Shown: one piece after another, positions 25,214-32,960 of the stretch | Numbering within the stretch: the stretch's first letter is position 1 | Layout of the letters: each line of letters begins with the position of its first letter | NCBI GenBank assembly: GCA_031291055.1 | Contig: JARLJU010000362.1 | Span: forward strand, 232,675 to 296,674 | Length of the DNA stretch: 64,000 nt | Direction of reading: 5' to 3' | From: Rudaea sp. | GTDB lineage: Bacteria; Pseudomonadota; Gammaproteobacteria; Xanthomonadales; Rhodanobacteraceae | Notes under the pieces: model-generated | What the model saw: the letters and a program-made list of their open reading frames with translations, nothing else | What the model was told of the DNA's origin: nothing | Database searches by the model: none | Translations under genes and position numbers: made by a program

Positions 25214-25535
25214 CGGCTCTCACCTTTTCCACAATTTGCACCCGGCGCTGGCGCGTCAGGTTCAGTTCCGAAACGTAGTCGCGCGCGATCGATAGGATGT
25301 TCTGCGTGATGCCGGCCGCGTGCTCGATGGATTTCGCGAATGCCGCAGCAGATACGGCGGCCGCCTTGTCCTTCTCGGCCTCGTAGTGCGCCGCAGTGAT
25401 CTTGGCGCCCTGGTGCCAACCCCAGGCGCCAGTGCCAGCAATAGAGGCGCCCCAGGCGAGCAACGCCCAAGGCAAAAACCTGAGCCACGAAAGGCCCGAG
25501 GCGCCAGCGAGTTTGCCGATCAGCGCGGCGAACAT
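25095..25535 (-). CDS. Rz-like inner-membrane spanin
   Basis: A 146-aa protein with one N-terminal transmembrane segment (LPWALLAWGASIAGTGAWGW, about residues 20-40), a long helical periplasmic region (HYEAEKDKAAAVSAAAFAKS and onward) and a C-terminal region overlapping Rz1. This matches i-spanin topology. It overlaps the holin gene by 16 nt. Confidence 0.8.
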   Translation of the reverse strand: MFAALIGKLAGASGLSWLRFLPWALLAWGASIAGTGAWGWHQGAKITAAHYEAEKDKAAAVSAAAFAKSIEHAAGITQNILSIARDYVSELNLTRQRRVQIVEKVRADAKANVAASCVVPAATAGLRRQQVDESTAIAADDSAVRR

Positions 25536-25933
25536 GCGTCGTTGTCCGGTGGTTTCTGGCACTCCGGCACCACACCCGCACGTTCCTGTATCCGCTGCCA
25601 GCCGAAGGCTTCCGCCAGCCGCGGCGAGCGCCACTCGATCACGGCCTTGAGCATGGTGTAGCAGGTGGGCGCGCTCGCGCCGACCAAAAAAGCGAAGACG
25701 GCGGCGTGCCCCGTGGTGCCCGGCCACAGCGCGAACGACACGCAGGCGCCGGTGACCATCGCCACCAGTTGCGACACGCGCTTGGCGGCCGTCACGTCCC
25801 ACGCCGGTGGCAATATCTGCTTGATCGTCTGCGCGATCGACAGCGCCGCCAGCCAGCCCGCGAACCACGCGATCGCTGCGGGGTGCGTGTCGAACCACGC
25901 CGATATCGGGGCAAATAGCGCGGCCAGATCCAT
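25520..25933 (-). CDS. Phage holin
   Basis: A 137-aa membrane protein with three or four hydrophobic segments (AIAWFAGWLAALSIAQTI, LVAMVTGACVSFALWP, HAAVFAFLVGASAPTCYTM). Size, position and tight spacing to endolysin and spanins fit a holin that permeabilises the inner membrane at lysis time. The C-terminus is charged. Its ATG shares one base with the endolysin stop. Confidence 0.75.
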   Translation of the reverse strand: MDLAALFAPISAWFDTHPAAIAWFAGWLAALSIAQTIKQILPPAWDVTAAKRVSQLVAMVTGACVSFALWPGTTGHAAVFAFLVGASAPTCYTMLKAVIEWRSPRLAEAFGWQRIQERAGVVPECQKPPDNDACSPR

Positions 25934-26376
25934 CAGCCCACCGCGATGCCGGGCTTGTAGCCGGCCTGCGCACTAAGGATGGTCAAGCACTGGCGGCGCG
26001 CGCGCGGATCGAACGACAGATGCACCCAGGCGCCGTACTCGTAAATCAGTTGGTCGAACTCGAAAGCCTGCTGGCTCAGGAACGTGGCGACTTCCAGCGG
26101 CGTGCCGAAGTCCGGGCAGGTGAAGTCGATGGCGTGCCCGGTCACGTGCGCGCTGGTCGTCGCGCCGCCGATCGCCGCATTCACTGCCGGCGCCCGATAG
26201 CCCGAACTGACCAGAATCGGCCGGTTGCCCAGCATCGCCCGCACGCCTTCCATCCGGTTGCACGTGTCGGTCAGGTTGCCGAGCACGAAATTGGTAGGCG
26301 TGTTGCACAGCCCAAGCCGCGCCGCAGTCTGCGACGCGATCATGGATTCCAGGCTGAAGTGCGGGGAAAGCTGCAT
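25933..26376 (-). CDS. Endolysin, peptidase M15 family (D-Ala-D-Ala type)
   Basis: A 147-aa zinc peptidase. NRPILVSSGYRAPAVNAAIG leads to the metal site SAHVTGHAID (H77, D84; SxHxxGxAxD pattern), and WVHLSF supplies the second His (H119). Such M15A enzymes cut peptide cross-links of peptidoglycan. No signal peptide is present, so release depends on the holin. The start is the ATG before MQLSPHFSLE; longer frames are shadows. Confidence 0.88.
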   Translation of the reverse strand: MQLSPHFSLESMIASQTAARLGLCNTPTNFVLGNLTDTCNRMEGVRAMLGNRPILVSSGYRAPAVNAAIGGATTSAHVTGHAIDFTCPDFGTPLEVATFLSQQAFEFDQLIYEYGAWVHLSFDPRARRQCLTILSAQAGYKPGIAVG

Positions 26377-26384
26377 GCTTGCCG

Positions 26385-26669
26385 TCACGCATCCGGCTTG
26401 ACGGTGGCCGTCAGCAGGATGAATGTCGCCGCCTCGGCCGCAGACTCGACCATCGCGCCACTGATCGGCGTGCCGGCGGCCGTTGCCGTGCCGGTGATGT
26501 TGGTGTCGCCGTCGTTGACTAGCGTCACTTCCGCGGTGGTGTCGCTGGTCTGGGTCACCGTGGCGCCGTTGTCGGCGGCAATGGTGATCGGGCCATCGAC
26601 GAAACCGGGCACGCCAGCCGTGACCAGGGCCAGCGCGGTGACGATCAGTACAGTACCTTTCTTGTTCAC
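26385..26669 (-). CDS. Small secreted or membrane-anchored phage protein
   Basis: A 94-aa protein with a clear signal-like N-terminus (KKGTVLIVTALALVTAGVPG) and a beta-rich Thr/Ala repeat-like body (TVTQTSDTTAEVTLVNDGDT). The TATS pattern resembles an immunoglobulin-like strand set. It lies between the endolysin and small membrane proteins. Function unknown. Confidence 0.55.
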   Translation of the reverse strand: MNKKGTVLIVTALALVTAGVPGFVDGPITIAADNGATVTQTSDTTAEVTLVNDGDTNITGTATAAGTPISGAMVESAAEAATFILLTATVKPDA

Positions 26670-26678
26670 GGGGTGCTC

Positions 26679-26837
26679 CTATTTCGGGGTGGCGGAAAGT
26701 TCGATGTAGCGCGCGGCCCGGTGCGGCCCGTGCGGATGTCTGCGCGCATGCCGATGCACGCCACGCGCGAGCAGCCAGCAGCCGGCCAGGTACACCAGGC
26801 CGGCGTAGAGCAGCGCGGGCGTGATCGGCAGGCTCAC
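26679..26837 (-). CDS. Very small membrane protein (52 aa, GTG start)
   Basis: A GTG start overlaps the upstream stop as GTGA. The product has one transmembrane helix (TPALLYAGLVYLAGCWLLAR) and a His/Arg-rich tail ending in TAG. It is too short for most gene finders, but the overlap and membrane helix support it. As part of the lysis cassette it could be an antiholin or a second holin component; that is inference. Confidence 0.55.
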   Translation of the reverse strand: MSLPITPALLYAGLVYLAGCWLLARGVHRHARRHPHGPHRAARYIELSATPK

Positions 26838-27058
26838 TTTTTCGCCTTGCTGTCACCAACCGCGGCAAGCGGCGGCGCCGTGTGCAGGTGCACGTGGTCC
26901 GTCACGTACTGGCGCAGCTTCGCGTAGTCGTTCTTTGCCGTGGTCAACTCGCCGGCAAGGAACGTGTGCCACGCGGTCAGGTTCACCATGTGATGGTGGA
27001 ACAGGATGAACAGCGCGACGGATAGCAGGACGATGATGACGATCAGTAGCAGGAACAT
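26834..27058 (-). CDS. Small membrane protein in the lysis cassette
   Basis: A 74-aa protein with one strong N-terminal transmembrane helix (FLLLIVIIVLLSVALFILFH) and a soluble His/Ala-rich tail. It is in the coupled run between the lysis genes and DUF-less accessory genes. No family is recognised. Confidence 0.55.
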   Translation of the reverse strand: MFLLLIVIIVLLSVALFILFHHHMVNLTAWHTFLAGELTTAKNDYAKLRQYVTDHVHLHTAPPLAAVGDSKAKK

Positions 27059-27061
27059 GGC

Positions 27062-27412
27062 TTAATCCTTGGTTGATTGACGGCGGGCCAACGTGTCCAC
27101 AAATTCCTTCAGTGCGCGCACGGCCTTGTCGAAACGGCCCAGGTGCGCGACGGAGTAGTGCTTGTCCTGGCTGGCGGGCTCGCCGTTCGGCGGGAACAAT
27201 TTCGTTTCACTGATCACGCCCAGCGCCAGCGATACCAGCTTGGTTTCCGTGCGCTTGCTGGAGTAGTGCTGTTGCACCAGCCAGTCGCACGCTTCGCGCA
27301 ACGGGCCGAATTGCAGGATGCGATCGGCGCCGGTCTTTGCGCTGTCCGCTGCTTCGTGCGCCTTCGTCAGCACATGGCGCACGCGCTGCAGATCCCACTT
27401 CAACTGCGACAT
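27062..27412 (-). CDS. Helical phage protein, unknown function
   Basis: A 116-aa, fully helical, charged protein (DLQRVRHVLTKAHEAADSAK, REACDWLVQQHYSSKRTETK). The start is the ATG before MSQLKWDL; a longer frame upstream is a shadow. It overlaps the upstream gene by 13 nt. No family is recognised. Confidence 0.55.
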   Translation of the reverse strand: MSQLKWDLQRVRHVLTKAHEAADSAKTGADRILQFGPLREACDWLVQQHYSSKRTETKLVSLALGVISETKLFPPNGEPASQDKHYSVAHLGRFDKAVRALKEFVDTLARRQSTKD

Positions 27413-27678
27413 GCGCAGCGCTCCAGCTCGGCGATGCGCGCCTCGTCGATGTTCAGGTCGCGCACGATGGCGTTTTCCAGCTTGTCCAGTTCGCGCGAGC
27501 GCTTGCTGTCGGCGCCGTCGCTTTCGCGGTGCATCGATTCCACGCTCACCCGCAGCCCTTCCAGTTGCACGGCAACGGCGTGTGTCCATGACCAGACGCC
27601 CACCAATGCCGCAACGATCAGCCCCGCGAAAATTGCGTTGCGGACCTGGTACCAGTGCGGGGCTTCGGTACGTGCCAT
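27400..27678 (-). CDS. Membrane-anchored coiled-coil phage protein
   Basis: A 92-aa protein with one transmembrane helix (IFAGLIVAALVGVWSW, about residues 16-31) followed by a coiled coil (VQLEGLRVSVESMHRESDGA and onward to ARIAELERC). Similar anchors occur in phage lysis or tail-adjacent regions. The start at MARTEAPHW is favoured by position 2 bp after the upstream lipoprotein gene. Confidence 0.55.
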   Translation of the reverse strand: MARTEAPHWYQVRNAIFAGLIVAALVGVWSWTHAVAVQLEGLRVSVESMHRESDGADSKRSRELDKLENAIVRDLNIDEARIAELERCACRS

Positions 27679-27680
27679 CG

Positions 27681-28346
27681 TCAGCCGCCCGGCGCCGTCG
27701 TGGTGTTGGTCGTCGGTGTCTGGCAAGTCGTCGCGCCCGCGCATCCGTCACCGCTCGCGCTGGGGTCCGCGCTCGGCGAGTAGTAGCGCCCGGAATTGGT
27801 GATGGCATCGTGGCCGATCTGGTTGCCGCCCACGTGCGTGCCGTTGTCGACCGTCCCGGTGATGTAGTCGCGGCCTACGCTGATCGTCGGCGCCGCGCCT
27901 GCGGCTGCCGTGCCCAGGGCCGTGGCCGTGCCGGTGATGTCGTGCGTCACCTGCCCCAGGTAGCCGAACTGCGCCAGGCTGACATCCCGGCTCGTATCCT
28001 GCGCGTGCCAGCTCACGGCGGCGGCGGCCAGCGGCGATATCTGCGACACCAGCGCCAGGCCGAACTTGGCAGCGATGGATTCCTGCGGCACGAACTGCTG
28101 CGGCGGCGCGTGGGTGGCGTTCGCGCCGGATAGCGCGGCGATGGCGGCCACCTGCGTCACGCAAGCATCGCTGGTGCACTTGGCAGCCATCGTGGCGAAT
28201 GCGGTGCGCTGGTCCGCGGCGTCCTGCGCCTGCTTTGCCACCAGGTCGAGGTATGCCGCGTAGTTGGCGTCTTTGGCCGGGCTGCTCGCGCAGCCTGCAA
28301 TCACTGCGAGGCATGCGCAGATTGCGCACATGTATACGAATCGCAT
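27681..28346 (-). CDS. Phage lipoprotein, unknown function
   Basis: A 221-aa protein with signal peptide and lipobox IAGC (Cys19), a helical middle with a Cys pair (AAKCTSDACV) and a long Gly/Thr/Ala-rich tail (ITGTATALGTAAAGAAPTIS). It is the last protein gene before the phage tRNA. It may be an envelope lipoprotein acting at exclusion or lysis. Not recognised. Confidence 0.55.
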   Translation of the reverse strand: MRFVYMCAICACLAVIAGCASSPAKDANYAAYLDLVAKQAQDAADQRTAFATMAAKCTSDACVTQVAAIAALSGANATHAPPQQFVPQESIAAKFGLALVSQISPLAAAAVSWHAQDTSRDVSLAQFGYLGQVTHDITGTATALGTAAAGAAPTISVGRDYITGTVDNGTHVGGNQIGHDAITNSGRYYSPSADPSASGDGCAGATTCQTPTTNTTTAPGG

Positions 28347-28368
28347 CGGGCCGCTCCCATAAAGGCGT

Positions 28369-28443
28369 TGGTTGCGGCGCGTGGATTTGAACCACGATCT
28401 TCGAGGTTATGGGCCTCGTGTTCTGCCGTTAAACTACGCCGCG
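28369..28443 (-). tRNA. Phage tRNA-Met (CAT), initiator-like
   Basis: A 75-nt cloverleaf with encoded CCA. It has C1 opposite A72, a mismatch characteristic of initiator tRNA, the 3' end CGCAACCA and T arm with TTCAAAT as in bacterial tRNA-fMet, and a CAT anticodon. Departures: the anticodon stem has only two G-C pairs next to the loop, and position 33 is C instead of the near-universal U. It sits between the tail operon and the lysis region. Confidence 0.85.
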
Positions 28444-28471
28444 ACAGTAGCGGCCTTGATACACCACACAG

Positions 28472-28500
28472 CGGCGCAACGTCCCCGTGAACGTTGCGCT
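28472..28500 (-). repeat. Dispersed hairpin repeat, copy 1
   Basis: A 29-bp inverted repeat (arms GCGCAACG / CGTTGCGC around TCCCCGTGAA), identical to copy 2 at 43788 and similar to copy 3 at 49166. This copy follows the last tail gene by 5 bp, before the tRNA. It could end the tail transcript or bind a regulator; there is no T run. Confidence 0.7.
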
Positions 28501-28505
28501 TAAAA

Positions 28506-29255
28506 TCACGCGACTTCTTTTAACGTGATATCGACCAATTCGCGATTGAAACCAGAAAGCTTGCGCGTCACTTTCGGGTCATAATGGAATACCGGCCACT
28601 GATACCAGGGCGCCGTGGCCACGCCAAGGTTCAGCCAGCACACACCGGCACGGGCGTACCGCTGGATCTGTTCATGGCCGTCGCCGGCACCACCGGAAAA
28701 CGATAACGTGATTGTCTCGAAAGGCGCGCCCGTGTTGTCGCAGATCACCACGCCGTTATCCAGGTCAGCGCGCGATTGCGGCGTGTTGGAATCGATGCTA
28801 GATCCGCTGAACAGGGGATCGCGCGGCGGCGAGAATGTACTGGCGAATACCAGGGCATTGGCAATGCTCCAGCCAGTGGCCCCATCGTTCGGCGTGCCGG
28901 CGGCGATCGTGAAGCGAATGTAGCGCACCGCCATCACCACGGCCATGCTGCCCTTCCAGCGCCCCTGCCCATCCTGCGACAGCGTGAGCGTGCCGCGGTT
29001 GGTCGTCGGCGGATTGGAGTTATCCGCGAACACGGTAACGCTGGACATGTTGCCGGCGTTGAGCGCCAGCCCGCTGATCGCCGCAGTGGCCCCCAGGTCG
29101 ATCTGCAGGTAGTCCGCGCCCAAGGTCGTGCCCTTCCACGGCTTCAGCACATTGCCCGGCGTGCCTGCATTCGTCGCCAGGTAAGACGGCACCGCCGTGC
29201 CGCTGGTCATTGTGGCTGGCGGCCGCAGGCCGTACAGCATCGTCATCTGGCCCAT
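28506..29255 (-). CDS. Tail-tip associated protein, possible carbohydrate-binding
   Basis: A 249-aa beta-rich protein at the distal end of the tail operon. ADYLQIDLGATAAISGLALN and AVRYIRFTIAAGTPNDGATG follow the pattern of discoidin/F5-8-type C modules that bind sugars. The C-terminal part contains WYQWPVFHYDP. Position after the host-specificity gene suggests a receptor-binding or fibre role. Confidence 0.6.
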   Translation of the reverse strand: MGQMTMLYGLRPPATMTSGTAVPSYLATNAGTPGNVLKPWKGTTLGADYLQIDLGATAAISGLALNAGNMSSVTVFADNSNPPTTNRGTLTLSQDGQGRWKGSMAVVMAVRYIRFTIAAGTPNDGATGWSIANALVFASTFSPPRDPLFSGSSIDSNTPQSRADLDNGVVICDNTGAPFETITLSFSGGAGDGHEQIQRYARAGVCWLNLGVATAPWYQWPVFHYDPKVTRKLSGFNRELVDITLKEVA

Positions 29256-29265
29256 GGTCTTGCCC

Positions 29266-29871
29266 TCATTTCTTTGTTTCCGGCTGCGAAACTATCCAGT
29301 GCCGCTTGCTGATCGCTTCGGGAATCTTTACCCATTGCCGCTTGGTGATGAACTGGTTGTGCTTTGCGAACTCACCGAAGTGTTTTGGTGCATGCGTGGG
29401 CGCTTTGTCCGGGTAGTGGTATAGGTTGCGCAATTGTATACTTCCGTCCGGATTGCGCACGATGTCGGCATGCAGGCGATGAATTGACCGGATGACCTCA
29501 AGGCCGTGCGCTTCGCCCTGCGGCGCGTGCAATTGGACTTGCGTGCCATCGTCGGAAAAGATATCCAGCTTCAGTTGCGCAAATGCCCGGCGCACGACAT
29601 CGCGCGGCTGCTTGACGACAATCACCCCGTCCGGCCGCAGTGTGCAATCGGCGCCAAGCCTGCGCAGCGCGCGCACCGCAGCGACGTCAGGCCAGCCGTG
29701 ATGCGCGGGCTCGAAATGCACCACGTAAGGATCGCTGACGACGCCGGTTTTCTTTGCGTTGTACGGCGCCTCACGCGACCAGCGTGCGGCTATGTCAGGA
29801 TCGTGCGTGTGCAGGCCCATGGGTGGGCCGCCGCCGATATCGAAAACAACGCAATGGAATCGATTTACCAT
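29266..29871 (-). CDS. Tail-operon protein, unknown function
   Basis: A 201-aa His-rich protein (HCVVFDIGGGPPMGLHTHDP, HRLHADIVRNPDGSIQLRNL). It overlaps the end of the host-specificity gene by 7 nt. It contains one copy of a dispersed TTGTATACTT word (29434). No domain is recognised. Confidence 0.5.
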   Translation of the reverse strand: MVNRFHCVVFDIGGGPPMGLHTHDPDIAARWSREAPYNAKKTGVVSDPYVVHFEPAHHGWPDVAAVRALRRLGADCTLRPDGVIVVKQPRDVVRRAFAQLKLDIFSDDGTQVQLHAPQGEAHGLEVIRSIHRLHADIVRNPDGSIQLRNLYHYPDKAPTHAPKHFGEFAKHNQFITKRQWVKIPEAISKRHWIVSQPETKK

Positions 29872-32800
29872 ACATCCACCGAACCCGTGCCGGAATAGGC
29901 GGCGAGCGTGATTGTGGCGAAACTCGCCGGTGCCGTGATCGCCCCGGTCGAAATGTTGAAAACCATGTTCAGGCCCGTGGCACAGTTGGATGCGACAGAA
30001 ATGGAACTGCTGGAAACCGACGTGACGCCAGCGACGATGCCGTTCACGCCCGAATTGCACGCGCCCATGATCGGAATGCGGCCCAGCGAATGCGAATACG
30101 TCCAGGTGACGCCCAGGGTACGGTTGACGGTGTTGTTGTTCCACGCCGTGCTGATGGTCGTGGTGTTCGTCCGGTTCACGGTGGCCACCGTCGTCGAACC
30201 GATATCGCCGGAACTGCCGCCGCTGACATTGGCGGCCGGCGTCACCGTGCCCGATGTCGCATACGCCGCACTGAAATTGCCGTAGTTGTCCAACGCGCGC
30301 ACGCGCGCCTGCAGGGCCACGCCGTACGATAGCGACGTGATCTGATACGTCAGCGCATTGCCCACCCACACTTGCGTAAACGCACCGGCGCCCACCTTGA
30401 CTTCGACCGCATAGCCCTGCAGGTTCTTTGCCGTCACCGCGGGCCACGATGCCGTAACGTAGGACCCCATGGTCTGGAACAGCGAGCAACTGGCCACGGT
30501 CGGCGGCGCCGTGGCGTTGCCCGGCGTGGTGAACGTGGTATCCGTCGCGCCGCCGCCGATGGCCGTATCGTTGAACGTGCTCTGCACGATGCCCTGCACG
30601 TTGTTGCTGTTCACGGCATAGCATTGCAATTTGTATACTTCGCCCGGCCGCAGTTGCGCGATCGTGGCGCCGTACAGGCCGCCGCCGATGCTGCTGCCGG
30701 CCGCCAGCGTGATTTCCCCGGTCACGTTGTGGATGGCGGCGAACCATATCTGCTGCCAGTTCACGGCCGGCGGCGTGGCTGTGCACGTGACGTACGCCGT
30801 CGTCGTGCTGTCGTTGGCGATGCGCGTGCCGCCCGCGGTGATCGTCAGCGCACTGGGCGCGGCCGGCGGCGTAAAGCTGTAGTCCGGCTGGTATCCGGTG
30901 CCGGCCAGTTGCGCCAGCGTGCCAGCGGTATACGTGTATACGGCGGCGTTGTATTCCAGCAGCGTCAACTTGTTGCCGCTCTTGATGCGCTGCACGCCGA
31001 ACACGCTGAAGCTGCGCGGCCCCGGCCAGCAACGCGGGCACGTCAGGGTGATCACGTCGCCCAGGTTGTTCTGCACGCGATACAGCGTGGCCGTGGCCGT
31101 GCGGCAGTATTGCCGGCGCAGCGCCAGGTAGCACAGCAACTGGTCTGCCGTGTTCACGTCGCGCAGGTAGCGGATTTCGCGCGGCAGTTCGGCACCCATC
31201 GCGCCACCGACCACATTGCGCGGCTGCGTGATCTGCATCGTGTTGGCGTCGGAACTGCTCGGCGCAAAACTCAAGGTCACCGATGCCGGCCGGCCGGCGC
31301 TGTCGTACTTGTCCACTTTTACACTGTCGCCGAGCGATTCATCCAGCGTGGCCACCGGCGAGCCCGCGACATCCTGCCAGATGGCATAGGCTCCCGTGCC
31401 GTTGCGGAACAGGCCTGCGCGGGCCACGTACAGCAAGTCATCGATGATGGCGCCGATCTTGCGCTGCCCTGCCCGGCCGTAGTCGCAATCGACGTTCTGC
31501 GCGAACGACACCGCCGCAGCCGCCGCGAACGTGGCACTGTCCGCCGTCACTCCGGCGTTGCCGAGCATCCGCTTTATTTCCGTTGCGGCATTGCGCGACT
31601 CCACGCCCAATGCATCGGCCTCGATCGTGTACGGCGTGCCGTTGAAATCGATCTGCGGCTGGGTGAATTGCAACAGGCTCAGATTCAGGGGGATTTGGCG
31701 GATTTTGGTGAATACCGCGGTGCCTGAATCATTCAATACCGCCAGCCGGATATATTCGGTGGCGACGTTATTCGATGTCAGAAATACCGTGGTCGTTGTT
31801 CCCGCCGGGCATTGGTATCGCGTACCCAGACTACTGAAAATGACGCCGTCAGATCCTGCCGCCAGGGTCACCTGGAGGGCAAACCTTGCGCCAATCAGGC
31901 CCGCGCCCCCACTTACGGACGCCGATTGCTGGACAATTCCGCGATTGGAAACGTTCGTGCTTGTAATGATGCAACTGCCCGCGCCAAAGACGACTGTACC
32001 GGTGCCCGTTGTAATGGATGTCCAATTGGCGCTGCCCGCCGCGAAACTGCCGTTCATTGGTTGCGTGTATGGGTACGCGATCAATTGCTTGTATTCCGCC
32101 GCACTGACTATGCGCTTGTTGCGGTACACGGTCAGCGGCGCAGGCATGATGTAAACGTTACCGTTGGCCGTGGAGCTTGGCACTCCCAGGCTCACGATGA
32201 TCAGGGTATTGCCCCCGCTTATCGTTGCGCTGACCACGGTATACAATGCGTCGTTCGCCGTGCTGCCAGTGACCAGAATCGAGCAGCCTGCGACCAGTAG
32301 CGCCGTGCAATCGCCGGTAACGGTGAACTGCTTGGTGCCGGTATTCACGGCGGTGATGGGATACAACTTCGGCGATCCGGTGCACACGCCGTACGTGTAC
32401 TGGCCGTTGACGACATCGCTGCGCAAAAGTACACAAGGCAACTTCAAGGCCGTGCCCACGGGTTCGCATATTGCCTTGCCGGCATCGTCGGACGACAGAT
32501 CCGGCCAGTCCACCCCCTGCCACAGATTCGCCGGATACACCGCGGCCAGCTTCTGGTCTTCCACGTCCTGCAGATGCACGGATACGGTTTCCGGCGCCAG
32601 CGCCGCGCCCACGATCGTCAACGTCTGCGCGGCCGTGGTTTCCGTGGTCGTGCCGTCGCTCCAGTTGAAGCGGTTGACCAGCGTTATGGCGACCGTGACG
32701 CCGTCGAGTATGTTGCCATCGAACAGGGCGCGATAGATGCCGGCAGCGCCATCGGCGATGACCAGGTCGACGTTGGAGGCCTGAGTCACGCCCAGCGACG

Positions 32801-32960
32801 ATGCGGAATCAATCTCCAGTTGCGGTGCGGTCTGGATAACGCCGTCGTACCAGACGCCGCCGCGCAGCTCGGTTTTCGTGCCGATGCTGTACGTCGTCGC
32901 CGCAAACGTGAACTGCGCGAACGCGTGATATTCGGTGGAATTTGCGGTGAGCAGCGCCAT
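29865..32960 (-). CDS. Tail host-specificity protein (central tail fibre, J-like)
   Basis: A 1031-aa structural protein. The first ~550 residues resemble baseplate-hub/tail-tip proteins of siphoviruses (AQTLTIVGAALAPETVSVHL, a pre-hub region with Cys-rich RCWPGPRSFSVFG). From about 690 it has fibronectin-type III-like repeats (AAPSALTITAGGT, APPTVASCSLF). The C-terminal ~150 residues are Ser/Thr/Asn-rich and likely the receptor-contact end. It lies directly after the tape measure gene, the usual J position. This rather than the DGR targets is the obvious tip protein. Confidence 0.82.
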   Translation of the reverse strand: MALLTANSTEYHAFAQFTFAATTYSIGTKTELRGGVWYDGVIQTAPQLEIDSASSLGVTQASNVDLVIADGAAGIYRALFDGNILDGVTVAITLVNRFNWSDGTTTETTAAQTLTIVGAALAPETVSVHLQDVEDQKLAAVYPANLWQGVDWPDLSSDDAGKAICEPVGTALKLPCVLLRSDVVNGQYTYGVCTGSPKLYPITAVNTGTKQFTVTGDCTALLVAGCSILVTGSTANDALYTVVSATISGGNTLIIVSLGVPSSTANGNVYIMPAPLTVYRNKRIVSAAEYKQLIAYPYTQPMNGSFAAGSANWTSITTGTGTVVFGAGSCIITSTNVSNRGIVQQSASVSGGAGLIGARFALQVTLAAGSDGVIFSSLGTRYQCPAGTTTTVFLTSNNVATEYIRLAVLNDSGTAVFTKIRQIPLNLSLLQFTQPQIDFNGTPYTIEADALGVESRNAATEIKRMLGNAGVTADSATFAAAAAVSFAQNVDCDYGRAGQRKIGAIIDDLLYVARAGLFRNGTGAYAIWQDVAGSPVATLDESLGDSVKVDKYDSAGRPASVTLSFAPSSSDANTMQITQPRNVVGGAMGAELPREIRYLRDVNTADQLLCYLALRRQYCRTATATLYRVQNNLGDVITLTCPRCWPGPRSFSVFGVQRIKSGNKLTLLEYNAAVYTYTAGTLAQLAGTGYQPDYSFTPPAAPSALTITAGGTRIANDSTTTAYVTCTATPPAVNWQQIWFAAIHNVTGEITLAAGSSIGGGLYGATIAQLRPGEVYKLQCYAVNSNNVQGIVQSTFNDTAIGGGATDTTFTTPGNATAPPTVASCSLFQTMGSYVTASWPAVTAKNLQGYAVEVKVGAGAFTQVWVGNALTYQITSLSYGVALQARVRALDNYGNFSAAYATSGTVTPAANVSGGSSGDIGSTTVATVNRTNTTTISTAWNNNTVNRTLGVTWTYSHSLGRIPIMGACNSGVNGIVAGVTSVSSSSISVASNCATGLNMVFNISTGAITAPASFATITLAAYSGTGSVDVW

